A program made the position numbers and the translations under genes. Of a DNA stretch of 53,152 nt, positions 1-7,785 are shown one piece after another. Source of the DNA: Clostridia bacterium (lineage in GTDB: Bacteria; Bacillota; Clostridia; Lachnospirales; Lachnospiraceae); assembly GCA_910575625.1 (NCBI GenBank), contig CAJTFD010000020.1:1-53152 (forward strand). Direction: 5' to 3'. Position 1 is the stretch's first letter. Each line of letters starts with the position of its first letter. A model generated the notes under the pieces. The model was given only the letters and a program-made list of their open reading frames with translations. It did not search any database and was not told the DNA's origin.

Positions 1-103
1 GGACAAAAATTCGATCATGAATGAAGTTGTGGATAGTTGTGTCTGGGATGGAGAGACACTTTTTCTTAAACTCTAATCTTCATATTTTTATTACGCACTC
101 TTT
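1..103. other. AT-rich flank beyond a broken prophage gene
   Basis: This is AT-rich sequence with no convincing gene. At about 103/104 it abuts the tape-measure reading frame, which stops matching tape-measure-like sequence there and terminates 8 codons later. It is probably the end of an inserted element or a recombination product. No terminal inverted repeat or target duplication can be recognised, because the other side is outside the window. Confidence 0.4.
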
Positions 104-943
104 CGTGTTCGCATTAGAGCTTGCCGCCGCAAGAATATCCGCAAAATGTCCCGAATCCGCCGCCGACAGCCCCAGCGCCGTCAAAGCGTCCGTCACAATA
201 TCCGAAGTAGCAGCCAGGTCCTCCCCGGAAGCCGCGGCAAGGTTCATAATCCCCTCAATGCCGTCCAGCATGTCCCCGGTCTTCCATCCGGCCATAGCCA
301 TGTAGTTCATAGCCTCCGCCGCCTCGGAAGCAGAGAACTTGGTCTTGCTCCCCATCTCCCTGGCCTTGTCCCGCAGCGCCTCCAGGTCCTTCCCCGTGGC
401 CCCGGACACCGCCGCCACCTGGCTCATGGCAGAATCAAAATCAGCCGCCACCTTCACCGCAGCCGCAGAAAGCCCGCCCACAGCCGCCGTGACCGGCATC
501 AGCTTCTGCCCGGCCCCCTCAATGGCAGAGCCCACGCCCTGCAGCTTCTCCCCTGCTGCCCCGATCTTCTGCAGGGCCACCGAAGACTGCTCCGCCTGCC
601 GCTCCAGATCCCGCAGGGCCTGCTCCGTCTCCGCAATCTCCCTCTGCAGGGCATCATACTGGCTCCTGGAAATCTCCCCCTTCGCCAACGCCTCATTGGC
701 CTGCTGCCCCGCCAGCTTCAAGGCATCCAGCTTCTCCTTCGTCTCACTGACCGCCTGGGACAAAAGCCTCTGCTTCTGCGCCATCAGCTCCGCATTGCCG
801 GGGTCCAGCTTCAACAGCTTGTTCACATCCTTAAGCTGTGACTGTGTATCCCGTATTTCCTTATTGACTTTTGAAAGTGCCGTGGAGAGTTTCGTGGTAT
901 CTCCGCCGATCTCCACCGTAATCCCCTGAATCCTGGATGCCAC
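80..943 (-). pseudogene. phage tail tape-measure protein, N-terminal fragment
   Basis: The N-terminal 280 residues are those of a TP901-type tail tape-measure protein, which sets tail length and is the scaffold on which the major tail protein polymerises. Residues 1-130 are heptad-rich coiled coil. A Gly/Ala-rich stretch and the typical motif FSASEAAEAMNYMAMAGW follow. The reading frame ends after SSNANT with an unrelated tail KECVIKI and a stop at 80. Intact homologues run to many hundreds of residues more, so this copy is truncated by the junction near 104. The start is GTG (943-941) behind a GTGAGGG ribosome site. It is the last tail gene of the leftward operon, separated from the tail chaperone by a two-gene AT-rich insertion and two terminators. 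Confidence 0.85.
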
Positions 944-969
944 GAACCCTCACCCGCCTTTCTCCAACG

Positions 970-992
970 AAAAAAAGAGCCATTTGCGGCTC
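970..992 (-). terminator. intrinsic terminator before tape measure
   Basis: On the minus strand GAGCC, a 6-nt loop and GGCTC are followed by seven T. It lies 27 nt upstream of the tape-measure start, so it would act on transcripts coming from the cyclase-like gene. Confidence 0.7.
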
Positions 993-1006
993 CTGTAAAG
1001 TGCACG

Positions 1007-1038
1007 AAAAAAGACACCTGCCATTATAGCAAGTGTCT
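1007..1038 (-). terminator. intrinsic terminator after cyclase-like gene
   Basis: On the minus strand AGACACTTGC pairs with GCAGGTGTCT (one mismatch) and is followed by six T. It lies 22 nt after the stop of the cyclase-like gene and forms a tandem pair with the terminator at 970-992. Confidence 0.75.
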
Positions 1039-1059
1039 ATGTACATTTATTATTTAATC

Positions 1060-1983
1060 TCAGAAAGTTATCCATTTTATTTCCCATTTTTTATCAGTAT
1101 ATGGTATTTCCGAAATCAATAAGTTATTATCTAATTCCTGTCCCAATGCATGAACAATAAAATATTCACAAAATTTATTATGATAAAAAGCACTCCAACA
1201 ATATTTTTCCAGAATGTGTTCATTATCAATATAATCATTAATCTTTTGAATAACTATTTCTTTATGCTTCTTTATTCTTTTCAGATCTATGAATTTCTGT
1301 TCCCAATTTACTGTTTCAAAAAGGTAATTGACAAAATATATTTCATTCTCTGCTTCAAGTAATTGGGGGATTGTTGGATTGCCATAAATTTCATACTTCC
1401 TATTATATGGAAAAGGCAGCAAAACAGCCTTATTATATATCATTCTGTCAACCATTGTTTTTAATTTATCGCTAAGTATTATTCTTGGATAAATTGCTTT
1501 TATAGATTCTAATTCATGTGAATATATTAATGCATCTCCATATACTATATTAGAATCCATATATAGGCTTCCACTACTCCATCCACCCCTAACGAAAAAA
1601 CTATTTAATACCATTTCCATTTGATAAAAAATCACTTGGTCGATAATATTATTAAAATATTGCTCATATATCTCAGACAAAATATCTCCTGATGCATAGC
1701 CACCATAATCATTTATTTCATCTTCTGGACACCATGATGATAATTCTGTTATTTTTTTGAACGGCACACCAATAACAATATTATCAGTAAAAACTTTCAT
1801 TCCGTAATCATCATTATACTTAAACTTAGACATGGCACTTTTTAACGCCATTAAAAGATTAGATAAATGCTCTTGTGCATGATTACTTGCGCAATTATTC
1901 AATACATCACTACTAAATCCTAATAAATCCAAAAAAATGCAGTAAGATTTCTCTATAATCCCTTCCTTAAAAGCTGTTTTCAT
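1060..1983 (-). CDS. class III nucleotidyl-cyclase-like protein (candidate defence cyclase)
   Basis: A 307-residue AT-rich protein whose layout resembles a class III nucleotide cyclase homology domain. It has FLDLLGF (first metal-ligand position, Asp19), VFTDNIVIG (second Asp67), RGGWSSG at 132-138 and VYGDALIYSHELE at 147-159, followed by YPRIIL. No transmembrane segment or signal peptide is visible. The C-terminal 120 residues are lysine/aspartate-rich and not recognised. It starts at ATG 1983 behind AAAGGA. A TTGAAC-N17-TATCAT promoter lies 89 nt upstream and two terminators follow, so it is expressed independently of the tail operon. Its upstream neighbour encodes a two-helix membrane protein. 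Pycsar systems pair such a cyclase with a membrane effector, so a defence role is inferred. The cyclase assignment rests on motifs only; a catalytically inactive relative is possible. Confidence 0.5.
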   Translation of the reverse strand: MKTAFKEGIIEKSYCIFLDLLGFSSDVLNNCASNHAQEHLSNLLMALKSAMSKFKYNDDYGMKVFTDNIVIGVPFKKITELSSWCPEDEINDYGGYASGDILSEIYEQYFNNIIDQVIFYQMEMVLNSFFVRGGWSSGSLYMDSNIVYGDALIYSHELESIKAIYPRIILSDKLKTMVDRMIYNKAVLLPFPYNRKYEIYGNPTIPQLLEAENEIYFVNYLFETVNWEQKFIDLKRIKKHKEIVIQKINDYIDNEHILEKYCWSAFYHNKFCEYFIVHALGQELDNNLLISEIPYTDKKWEIKWITF

Positions 1984-2212
1984 ATTTAATATCCTTTCGT
2001 TATCTTAATTGAAATCTTTTATTTATGCATCCTCATAAGAATGTATTCTAAAACTGCTTTATACCGACCGTATGATACAACATAGGAAAATTCTGTTCAA
2101 CATGAAGGTAAAATAGCAGAATACATCAATTTAAGGAACGCTTCACTAACTCCCATAAAATACTACTAAAAGATGTCTGCCACTTTTTCAAAAGCCTGTG
2201 TATATATTTAAA
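1984..2212. other. AT-rich intergenic between the two cassette genes
   Basis: There is no gene in these 229 nt. The region holds the promoter at 2072-2100. I see no clear terminator for the upstream membrane-protein gene, so read-through into the cyclase-like gene is possible. Confidence 0.5.
2072..2100 (-). promoter_or_regulatory. sigma-70-type promoter for cyclase-like gene
   Basis: On the minus strand TTGAAC (2100-2095), a 17-nt spacer and TATCAT (2077-2072) lie upstream of the ATG at 1983. Confidence 0.6.
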
Positions 2213-2932
2213 TTATTCCTTTTTTAATTTCTCCTCATCATTGTAACTAACTAAAGTATTTTCAATTATTTTCACGATAGTCTCTTCTCTATTATTTTCC
2301 AAATCCTTTGCCATCTCAATTATTGTCAAAAATCGCTCTTTTTCATTTAATGACTTATAAAAGAAATTAATCTGCTCTATCGTCTTATTGTACACAACCA
2401 AAAATAATGTTGCAACTATTTCTGATATAACACCTGATACTCCCACTATTGAACCGCTTAAAACGCTATCCGTTCTAATAAAAATCAATAAAACCCCAAT
2501 ACAGATTAGAACAAACCCTATAACACACGCAGAAATAGCAGCAATAAATGCAGTGCTTGCTTGTTTCTTATTAATCACATAGTAGTCTGATATCTGATTT
2601 AGATTAATTCTCATTATATCCATTGCTGAATTAACATCTTTAATATCTTCTCGATAACTATTTTCAGCAATGTGGTCTTTAGTAACATAAATAAACTCAT
2701 TTTTAATAACGTGAATAAGTTCATTTATTGCAAAAGGAGCGACTAAACAACATATAGCAATAAAAACTTGATCTCCAATATATTCGCTATGGCAATAAAT
2801 AAAAAAAGTTTTTAGAAAAAGACCTAAAATAATAATGCCAAAATATTTCATAAACTTTTTCAAATATCCTTTATCTCTATTTAACGAACCAATGCGCCCT
2901 TGGAATTCATCATTCTTTTTTGCATTCTCCAT
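2213..2932 (-). CDS. two-helix membrane protein with TRADD-N-associated-like domain
   Basis: A 239-residue, lysine-rich AT-rich protein. There is a hydrophobic pair near residues 29-47 and 55-70, then a soluble segment of about 75 residues. A second hydrophobic pair (about 127-150 and 158-180) has the pattern STAFIAAISACVIGFVLICI ... SGVISEIVATLFLVVYN, resembling the TRADD-N-associated two-transmembrane domain found in bacterial conflict systems. The tail is charged and coiled-coil-like. It starts at ATG 2932 behind AGGAG, with its own TTGATA-N17-TATGAT promoter. It precedes the cyclase-like gene and would suit a membrane effector gated by a nucleotide signal. That role is inferred, and the domain match is from memory of the family pattern. 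Confidence 0.5.
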   Translation of the reverse strand: MENAKKNDEFQGRIGSLNRDKGYLKKFMKYFGIIILGLFLKTFFIYCHSEYIGDQVFIAICCLVAPFAINELIHVIKNEFIYVTKDHIAENSYREDIKDVNSAMDIMRINLNQISDYYVINKKQASTAFIAAISACVIGFVLICIGVLLIFIRTDSVLSGSIVGVSGVISEIVATLFLVVYNKTIEQINFFYKSLNEKERFLTIIEMAKDLENNREETIVKIIENTLVSYNDEEKLKKE

Positions 2933-2999
2933 TATATTTTCTCCTACTATATAATAAAAGCCCTTTTAATTATATCTCTGTAGCCTTTTCCCACTACCC

Positions 3000-3028
3000 A
3001 TCATAGCAGAAAAAGGCCGCCATATCAA
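3000..3028 (-). promoter_or_regulatory. sigma-70-type promoter for membrane-protein gene
   Basis: On the minus strand TTGATA (3028-3023), a 17-nt spacer and TATGAT (3005-3000) sit directly after the tail-chaperone stop at 3036, which marks the cassette as separately transcribed. Confidence 0.6.
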
Positions 3029-3035
3029 TCAGATT

Positions 3036-3226
3036 TCAGAACCGGTCCATATCCTCCTGCGTCCCCAGCTCACAGTACCGATACCCGTCATTCACCTGCT
3101 CCGTATACATATCATTCACCAGCCCAATAGACAAAAGCTCCGTATCCGCCATAGACAGCCCCAACTGCACACACCTAAGCAGGAACAGCGGCGTGGTCAT
3201 CTCCCGCTCTGTAGGGCGAAGTTTTT
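3036..3226 (-). CDS. tail chaperone T extension made by -1 frameshift (gpGT)
   Basis: From the slippery run at 3221-3227 the -1 frame stays open for about 62 codons (LRPTEREMTTPLF ... GTQEDMDRF) to a TGA at 3036-3038. In siphophages a minority of ribosomes slip to make a G-T fusion that binds the tape measure while G binds the major tail protein. Gene order (major tail protein, G, GT) agrees. Translation of this frame has no start of its own, so it exists only as the fusion with the upstream 125-residue G protein (3574-3197). Confidence 0.75.
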
Positions 3227-3574
3227 TTTAGCCTCCGCATCCGTCTGCACATTCAGCCCCCACAGCTTGATCAGCTCCGGCAGCACCTGGTAAATGGAAA
3301 ACGTATTGAACCCGTCCAGCCATTCCTCCACATCGTCCGGAATCGCCGGGTCTGCGTGCTTCGCCATGGTATAGGCGATATTCTCAAACATCTCCAAAGA
3401 AAACAGGTCCAGATTGGAATGTTCCTCATCCCCTTCCCCAATGCTCTTCTCCAGAATCCGCAGATCCTTATAAATATCCCTCTGGAACTTCAACCGGTAA
3501 ATCCTCGGGATCGCCGCCGAAGCCTTAAACAGCACCTCTTTCCCGTCAATCCCCACCTTCTTCACAATGCTCAT
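3197..3574 (-). CDS. phage tail assembly chaperone (gpG-like)
   Basis: A 125-residue protein beginning MSIVKKVGIDGKEVLFKASA, with the RIYRLKFQRDIYKDL segment typical of Firmicute tail assembly chaperones. It coats the tape measure during tail assembly. It follows the major tail protein by 15 nt in the same operon and ends in the AKK slippery site that gives the GT form. The start at 3574 has a good upstream AAGGAGG. Confidence 0.8.
   Translation of the reverse strand: MSIVKKVGIDGKEVLFKASAAIPRIYRLKFQRDIYKDLRILEKSIGEGDEEHSNLDLFSLEMFENIAYTMAKHADPAIPDDVEEWLDGFNTFSIYQVLPELIKLWGLNVQTDAEAKKNFALQSGR
3221..3227 (-). promoter_or_regulatory. -1 ribosomal frameshift slippery site A AAA AAC
   Basis: In the G frame the codons read GCT AAA AAA AAC, so the heptamer A AAA AAC lies in the correct phase for tandem -1 slippage, 7 codons before the G stop (3197-3199). 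Confidence 0.8.
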
Positions 3575-3589
3575 ACCCTTTCAGCCTCC

Positions 3590-4192
3590 TTACCCCTGAC
3601 CTTCCGTATTGTCTCCACTGCCGCCCGTCTCCGCTTTCGGAACCGGCAGATACACGCTCTTATACCACCCCTCATACGTCTCCGCAGAAGTCCTGTTCCC
3701 CGTCTTCGCCTTCACATACCCGCTTGCCAGCGGCCTTGCCTTCACCGTCAGCGTCTCCGTCTGCACCTCCCGGCTTTCCTCATTGGTCTTCCCCTCGATC
3801 TTCGGCCTGCTGGCAGAACAGTTGTACAGCACATGCCGGATCTTCCGGACATCCCCGTCAAACTCAAACAGCAGGGCAAAAGCCCCGGTCTCCGAATTGG
3901 CATTCTCCACCAGCACCTCATTCCCGTCCGCTTCCTCCTTCAGCACGTCCATCCGGAAACTCTCCGGGATCAATGCCAGCTCCAGATCCCCGTCATAGCC
4001 CATATTGTTGGCAATGATATAATACTCAATGCCGTCCGCATAAAAAGACTCCGGCTCCCCGTTGGGGTCCAGCGCCAGCGAAACCGCGCCCGGCATCGCC
4101 ACCGGCGTATCAAACGTCATCTTCCCGTCCTCCGCCTCCCTCTGCAGCGCATAATGGCAGTTACAGATATTAAACTTCACCTTGTTATTCAT
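3590..4192 (-). CDS. major tail protein (phi13 family)
   Basis: A 200-residue tail-tube protein of the phi13/TP901-1 type. The beta-rich N-terminus carries MNNKVKFNICNCHYAL, followed by DTPVAMPGAVSLALDPNGE, FYADGIEYY and NMGYDGDLELALIPESF, all hallmarks of the family. It polymerises into the tail tube around the tape measure. It sits in order after the tail-completion protein and before the tail chaperone. The C-terminal 15 residues are Gly/Asn-rich. No anomaly is seen. Confidence 0.9.
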   Translation of the reverse strand: MNNKVKFNICNCHYALQREAEDGKMTFDTPVAMPGAVSLALDPNGEPESFYADGIEYYIIANNMGYDGDLELALIPESFRMDVLKEEADGNEVLVENANSETGAFALLFEFDGDVRKIRHVLYNCSASRPKIEGKTNEESREVQTETLTVKARPLASGYVKAKTGNRTSAETYEGWYKSVYLPVPKAETGGSGDNTEGQG

Positions 4193-4197
4193 CCCGT

Positions 4198-4515
4198 CTA
4201 AACCTCCATCTCATACAGAACCTCATACAGCTTCTCTGACTCAATCCACACCTCGCTCTTCCCGTAGAAAACCCCATGCTTTAACAGCACCGCCTCCACA
4301 GCCTCTTCCAACTCCGGATCCTTCAAGTCCGTATAAAGCTCAATGTCCAGCTCACTCTTCTTAAAATACGCAATCCCGTCCGCCGAAAAATTGTCCGCCC
4401 TAGGATACAGAAACACCGCAAACGGCGGCTCCGGCGCCTCCCCTTCCACGAAATGGTCATAGGCAAAAGGAAGCCCCATTTCCTCCATCATTTCCAGCAC
4501 ATCCCCATGGCTCAT
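4198..4515 (-). CDS. tail completion / gp11-like protein
   Basis: A 105-residue protein lying between the HK97-gp10-like gene and the major tail protein, the position of the tail terminator (DUF3168/gp11-like) in this phage type. It has the PFAVFLYPRADNFSADGIAYFKKSELDIELYTDLKDPELE pattern common in this slot. That pattern is split here over residues 31-70. Its start overlaps the preceding gene by 4 nt (ATGA), indicating translational coupling. Confidence 0.7.
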   Translation of the reverse strand: MSHGDVLEMMEEMGLPFAYDHFVEGEAPEPPFAVFLYPRADNFSADGIAYFKKSELDIELYTDLKDPELEEAVEAVLLKHGVFYGKSEVWIESEKLYEVLYEMEV

Positions 4516-4898
4516 TTGGACAGCCCCCTTTTTATCCCCTCTTCCAGCTCCCGGATGCCCTTTTCCTCCGCCGGGGCAATATGCGGAATGGCTCTCACCC
4601 TTCCGCCGCCCCGCTTCGCATGGCCCTTCTCCAAAAGATGGGTAAGCTGATACCGGTTCCTGCTGTGTACCACCACCTCCAGCGTATTGGAAGTCTCCCT
4701 CTGCCGCTTCACCGCCCAGCTCTTCTTATACTTCCCGGTCCTCACCGGGGCTCCCGCCTGCGTCTCCTTCTTCACCGTGTTCCCGGCCTTCTTCACACAG
4801 TCCTTCATCACGTCCGTTGCAAGCTCCGCATACTCCAAAAGCCCGTCCATAACGGCATCCGCCATCTGGTCCACAGACACCCTCTGATTATCCGCCAT
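4512..4898 (-). CDS. HK97 gp10-like head-tail joining protein
   Basis: A 128-residue protein with the gp10 pattern: a helical N-terminus (VKKAGNTVKKETQAGAPVR), then TGKYKKSWAVKR and HLLEKGHAKRGGGRVRAIPHIAPAEE. It joins heads to tails and is called tail-component HK97-gp10 in many prophages. It lies 4 nt after the head-closure gene and overlaps the next gene by 4 nt. Confidence 0.85.
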   Translation of the reverse strand: MADNQRVSVDQMADAVMDGLLEYAELATDVMKDCVKKAGNTVKKETQAGAPVRTGKYKKSWAVKRQRETSNTLEVVVHSRNRYQLTHLLEKGHAKRGGGRVRAIPHIAPAEEKGIRELEEGIKRGLSK

Positions 4899-4902
4899 CC
4901 CG

Positions 4903-5298
4903 TCACCTCTTCGCCAAGGAAGCCCGCAGCTTCAACGTCCTATTCTGATATCGCACATTATCAATAAAAGAGAGATTGTAAATCTGCCCCCGAAACAGAA
5001 TCCGGTAATGCTCCGTGTCCATATCAGCCACTTCCGAACAATACCGGATAATGAAATACATATCCTTCTGTGCGTTAATCTGCGCCGCCTCCCAGTATTC
5101 CTTCCCGGAAAGACTGTTCACAAAAGCAGAACAGGAAAAATGATCCTCCCAGGCCAGCACATGGTTCCCCGCCTTATCGTTCCCCAAGGAGCTCTTCTGG
5201 ATCGTGATCCGCTCCTTCCACTCCCCCAAAGGATACCTCTGCCGGAAACCCCCGCTTACCCCGTTAGTTCCATTGCTTCTGCCCCATTCCTCCGCCAT
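4903..5298 (-). CDS. phage head closure / head-tail adaptor (SPP1 gp16-like)
   Basis: A 131-residue protein with the PF05521-type layout: YPLGEWKERITIQK near residue 22, a central EDHFSCSAFVNSLSGKEYWEA and a C-terminal YRILFRGQIYNLSFIDNVRY. It closes the DNA exit channel between connector and tail. It shares its first base with the end of the connector gene. The N-terminal 20 residues are low-complexity Gly/Ser/Asn, so translation might begin slightly downstream. Confidence 0.8.
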   Translation of the reverse strand: MAEEWGRSNGTNGVSGGFRQRYPLGEWKERITIQKSSLGNDKAGNHVLAWEDHFSCSAFVNSLSGKEYWEAAQINAQKDMYFIIRYCSEVADMDTEHYRILFRGQIYNLSFIDNVRYQNRTLKLRASLAKR

Positions 5299-5576
5299 CA
5301 GAACACTTCCTTCCTGATACCAAACAGCAGGGAGCGCAAAGTCTGCACCAGTTCCTCATGGTCCGCCTGCTCCCTGTGCTCATACAGATAGGCAGTGACA
5401 TACAAGACGGCAATCCGCGCCATGGGAAGATGCCCTTCCAGCTCTCCCGCTTCCATCCGCGCCATATCCGCACACATGCTCTCCCCGGTCTCCAAAAGCC
5501 CGAAGATAAACCCGTCCTCGTCCGCGCTGTCCACCCGGAGATACTGCTTCGCCTCTTCCAGCGTCACAACCGCCAT
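5298..5576 (-). CDS. head-tail connector (gp6/gp15-like)
   Basis: A 92-residue mostly helical protein (VTLEEAKQYLRVDSADED, then LLETGESMCADMARM and ARIAVLYVTAYLYEHREQAD), matching the DNA-packaging head-tail connector family that forms a ring under the portal. It is placed between major capsid and head-closure genes as expected. Confidence 0.85.
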   Translation of the reverse strand: MAVVTLEEAKQYLRVDSADEDGFIFGLLETGESMCADMARMEAGELEGHLPMARIAVLYVTAYLYEHREQADHEELVQTLRSLLFGIRKEVF

Positions 5577-5687
5577 TCTGCATCCCTCCCGCCTTTCATA
5601 CTTTATTTCATGCCGGAGATTTCACACCCCCGGCACTGCCGGAACACCATACACCCCGGCATCACTCATTCATCATACCCCGGAACT

Positions 5688-6905
5688 TTACGCCCCGGCG
5701 CTGCTCCCCTTGATCGCCATAGTCTTCACAGCCTCCGACAAGATCAGCTTCCCGTCCACCCTCTGGCTTGCCAGGAATCCCACCTGCCCGTTTGCCGCAA
5801 ACAGCTCATTCAGCCTCTTAAAAGACCTCCCCTGCCGGTCCGCGATCCAGTAATAAGAGAAATCCCCAAAAGCCATCACCTTCGCCCCCGCCGCGACCTC
5901 CGGCACATAGGCGGAAGTATGGTACGGACGGTTTAGGATCATGTCCGGCTGCCCCGCCTGCACGGACGGCTGCCAGATATAATTGCCGTTATTGTCTTTC
6001 AGCTTCCGCAGGGCCTTCACCGTGGTATCATTCAGCACCCAGACCGCCTTCTTCCGGTACGGGGACTTCACCGCATAGAACAGGTCCATCACATCGTCAA
6101 ACGTGATACCGGCAGCCGCCGTGGTCACGCCGTCAGAAGCCCCGCCCGCGGCATTAAAAATACCCGTAGGCTTGCCCTTCCCGTCCCCGGTAAAGAACGC
6201 CTCTTCCTCCTTCGCCCCGATCCTGCGCCCGAACTCCTTAGAGATATACGCCTCCAGGTCAAACACGCTGTCATTCAGAAGCTCATCCGACACTTTCAGC
6301 ATCGTCGCCACCTTGTACGCCCCGATGGAAACCTGCCCGAAAGAATCATCCGACTCCGGGTAAGCCCCTTCCTCGTCAATCCAGGAAGCCGTCCCCTTCG
6401 TGGCAACCACCGGGATCTTCCGGTCCCCGCTGGAAGTCTGGATCACCGTAGCGATCCCCCGGAAAAAATTCTCTTCCTCCAGAGCCTCCACCAGCGTATG
6501 CTCAAACTCGTCCGGCACCAGATACCCGCCCTCCGAATCCGTCCCCACCTGCAGGGCATTCTCCACATCATAAAAACTCTTCCGCCGCATGGCATTCCAG
6601 AAAGTCCTCCGGTACTTATCCGAAGCCCTCCCCTTCTTCCCGTCCCCCTCCGGGTCATTGTTCGGCTTATTCACAATCGGCTCCGAAGTAGGCCTGTTCA
6701 GCTCCGCATCAATCGCCGCCTGCCGTTCCAGCCTCTCAATCTCCTTCCCCAGATCCATAACCTCCTGCTCCATCCTCTCATAAGCAGCCGTATCCTCCGC
6801 CGACAAAAGGCCGTCCTCGCCCCTCTTACTGTCCAGAAAAGCCTTCGCCGCCTCCCATGCCTTCGCACGTTTCTCCCTCAACTCCAAAATCTTCTTCATC
6901 TTCAT
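5688..6905 (-). CDS. major capsid protein (HK97 family)
   Basis: A 405-residue HK97-fold coat protein. Residues 1-75 form a charged coiled-coil scaffolding (delta) domain. A cleavable linker (about 80-105) precedes the capsid fold, recognisable by GGYLVPDEFEHTLVEALEE, KIPVVATKGTASWIDEEG, ESDDSFGQVSIGAYKVATM and LNDSVFDLEAYI. A ClpP-type maturation protease is encoded just upstream and probably removes the delta domain. The length fits the family. The N-terminus has two possible ATGs (residues 1 and 3). Confidence 0.95.
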   Translation of the reverse strand: MKMKKILELREKRAKAWEAAKAFLDSKRGEDGLLSAEDTAAYERMEQEVMDLGKEIERLERQAAIDAELNRPTSEPIVNKPNNDPEGDGKKGRASDKYRRTFWNAMRRKSFYDVENALQVGTDSEGGYLVPDEFEHTLVEALEEENFFRGIATVIQTSSGDRKIPVVATKGTASWIDEEGAYPESDDSFGQVSIGAYKVATMLKVSDELLNDSVFDLEAYISKEFGRRIGAKEEEAFFTGDGKGKPTGIFNAAGGASDGVTTAAAGITFDDVMDLFYAVKSPYRKKAVWVLNDTTVKALRKLKDNNGNYIWQPSVQAGQPDMILNRPYHTSAYVPEVAAGAKVMAFGDFSYYWIADRQGRSFKRLNELFAANGQVGFLASQRVDGKLILSEAVKTMAIKGSSAGA

Positions 6906-6917
6906 ACCTCCATAAAT

Positions 6918-7628
6918 TTAATGTGATAACAACTGTAACCGCTTCTCCAACTGCTCCACCGGAACTTTCTTCTCCGTTTCCTTATGCTCCGGTATCAGCT
7001 TAGACAGCAGCGAATTAGTCACCGCCATGCGCGAAAACATCACGCCCTCCGGCTCCCCGCCCCTAGCTTTATCCTCCGTACCGTCCCCACGCAGAACCCC
7101 GTCCGCAAACCCAAGCTCCACCGCCTTCCTTGCGTTAAACCAGCTCTCCGCATCCATCAGATGGGAAATCCTGGCCCGGCTCATGCCCGTCTTGATCTCA
7201 TAGGCGTTCATGATACTCTCCTTCACCTCGTCCAGCATCTCCCCCGCCCTCTGCATCTCCTTACTGTCCCCAATGGCAATCGTCATGGGATTGTGGATCA
7301 TCATCATGCCCACCGGAGACATCAGAACCTCCGTCCCCGCCATGGCGATCACAGACGCCGCCGAAGCCGCCAGAGCGTCCACCTTCACCCGCACATCCCC
7401 CTTATACTCCATCAGCATGTTATAAATCCGCGCCGCCGCAAACACATCCCCGCCCGGAGAATTAATCCAGACCGTAATATCTCCCGTCCCTGCATTCAGC
7501 TCCTTCCGGAACAGCGCCGGCGTCACCTCGTCCCCGTACCAGGTCTCATCCGAAATCTCCCCGTTTAAAACCAGGGTCCTCTCCCCGTCTGTCTCATTCC
7601 GTATCCAGTTCCAAAACTTCCGCTTCAT
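6918..7628 (-). CDS. ClpP-type prohead maturation protease
   Basis: A 236-residue serine protease of the ClpP/S14-like head maturation family. It has WINSPGGDVFAAARIYNML (49-72), the nucleophile Ser92 in ASAASVIAMAG and His112 in MMIHNPM. It processes capsid precursors inside the prohead. The C-terminal 40 residues are basic and family-typical. It is encoded between portal and capsid, 12 nt before the capsid start. Confidence 0.92.
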   Translation of the reverse strand: MKRKFWNWIRNETDGERTLVLNGEISDETWYGDEVTPALFRKELNAGTGDITVWINSPGGDVFAAARIYNMLMEYKGDVRVKVDALAASAASVIAMAGTEVLMSPVGMMMIHNPMTIAIGDSKEMQRAGEMLDEVKESIMNAYEIKTGMSRARISHLMDAESWFNARKAVELGFADGVLRGDGTEDKARGGEPEGVMFSRMAVTNSLLSKLIPEHKETEKKVPVEQLEKRLQLLSH

Positions 7629-7785
7629 CCCTGCACCTCACTTTCCGATTCTTCCAATACTTCCCGCCAATCCCCATAAATCAGCGCACAAAAAAAGCCG
7701 TCAGATATCTCCGCCTGTCAGCTTCCAAAACGCCTTTATTCTGCTTTTATGCCTTTATACCTTTATGCTTTCATGTTCCCATGCC

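Noticed and set aside
1..103. A third group II intron starting with GTGCG at the left edge
   Set aside because: Only five bases match; the expected tape-measure codons do not abut it cleanly, and nothing else of an intron is visible.
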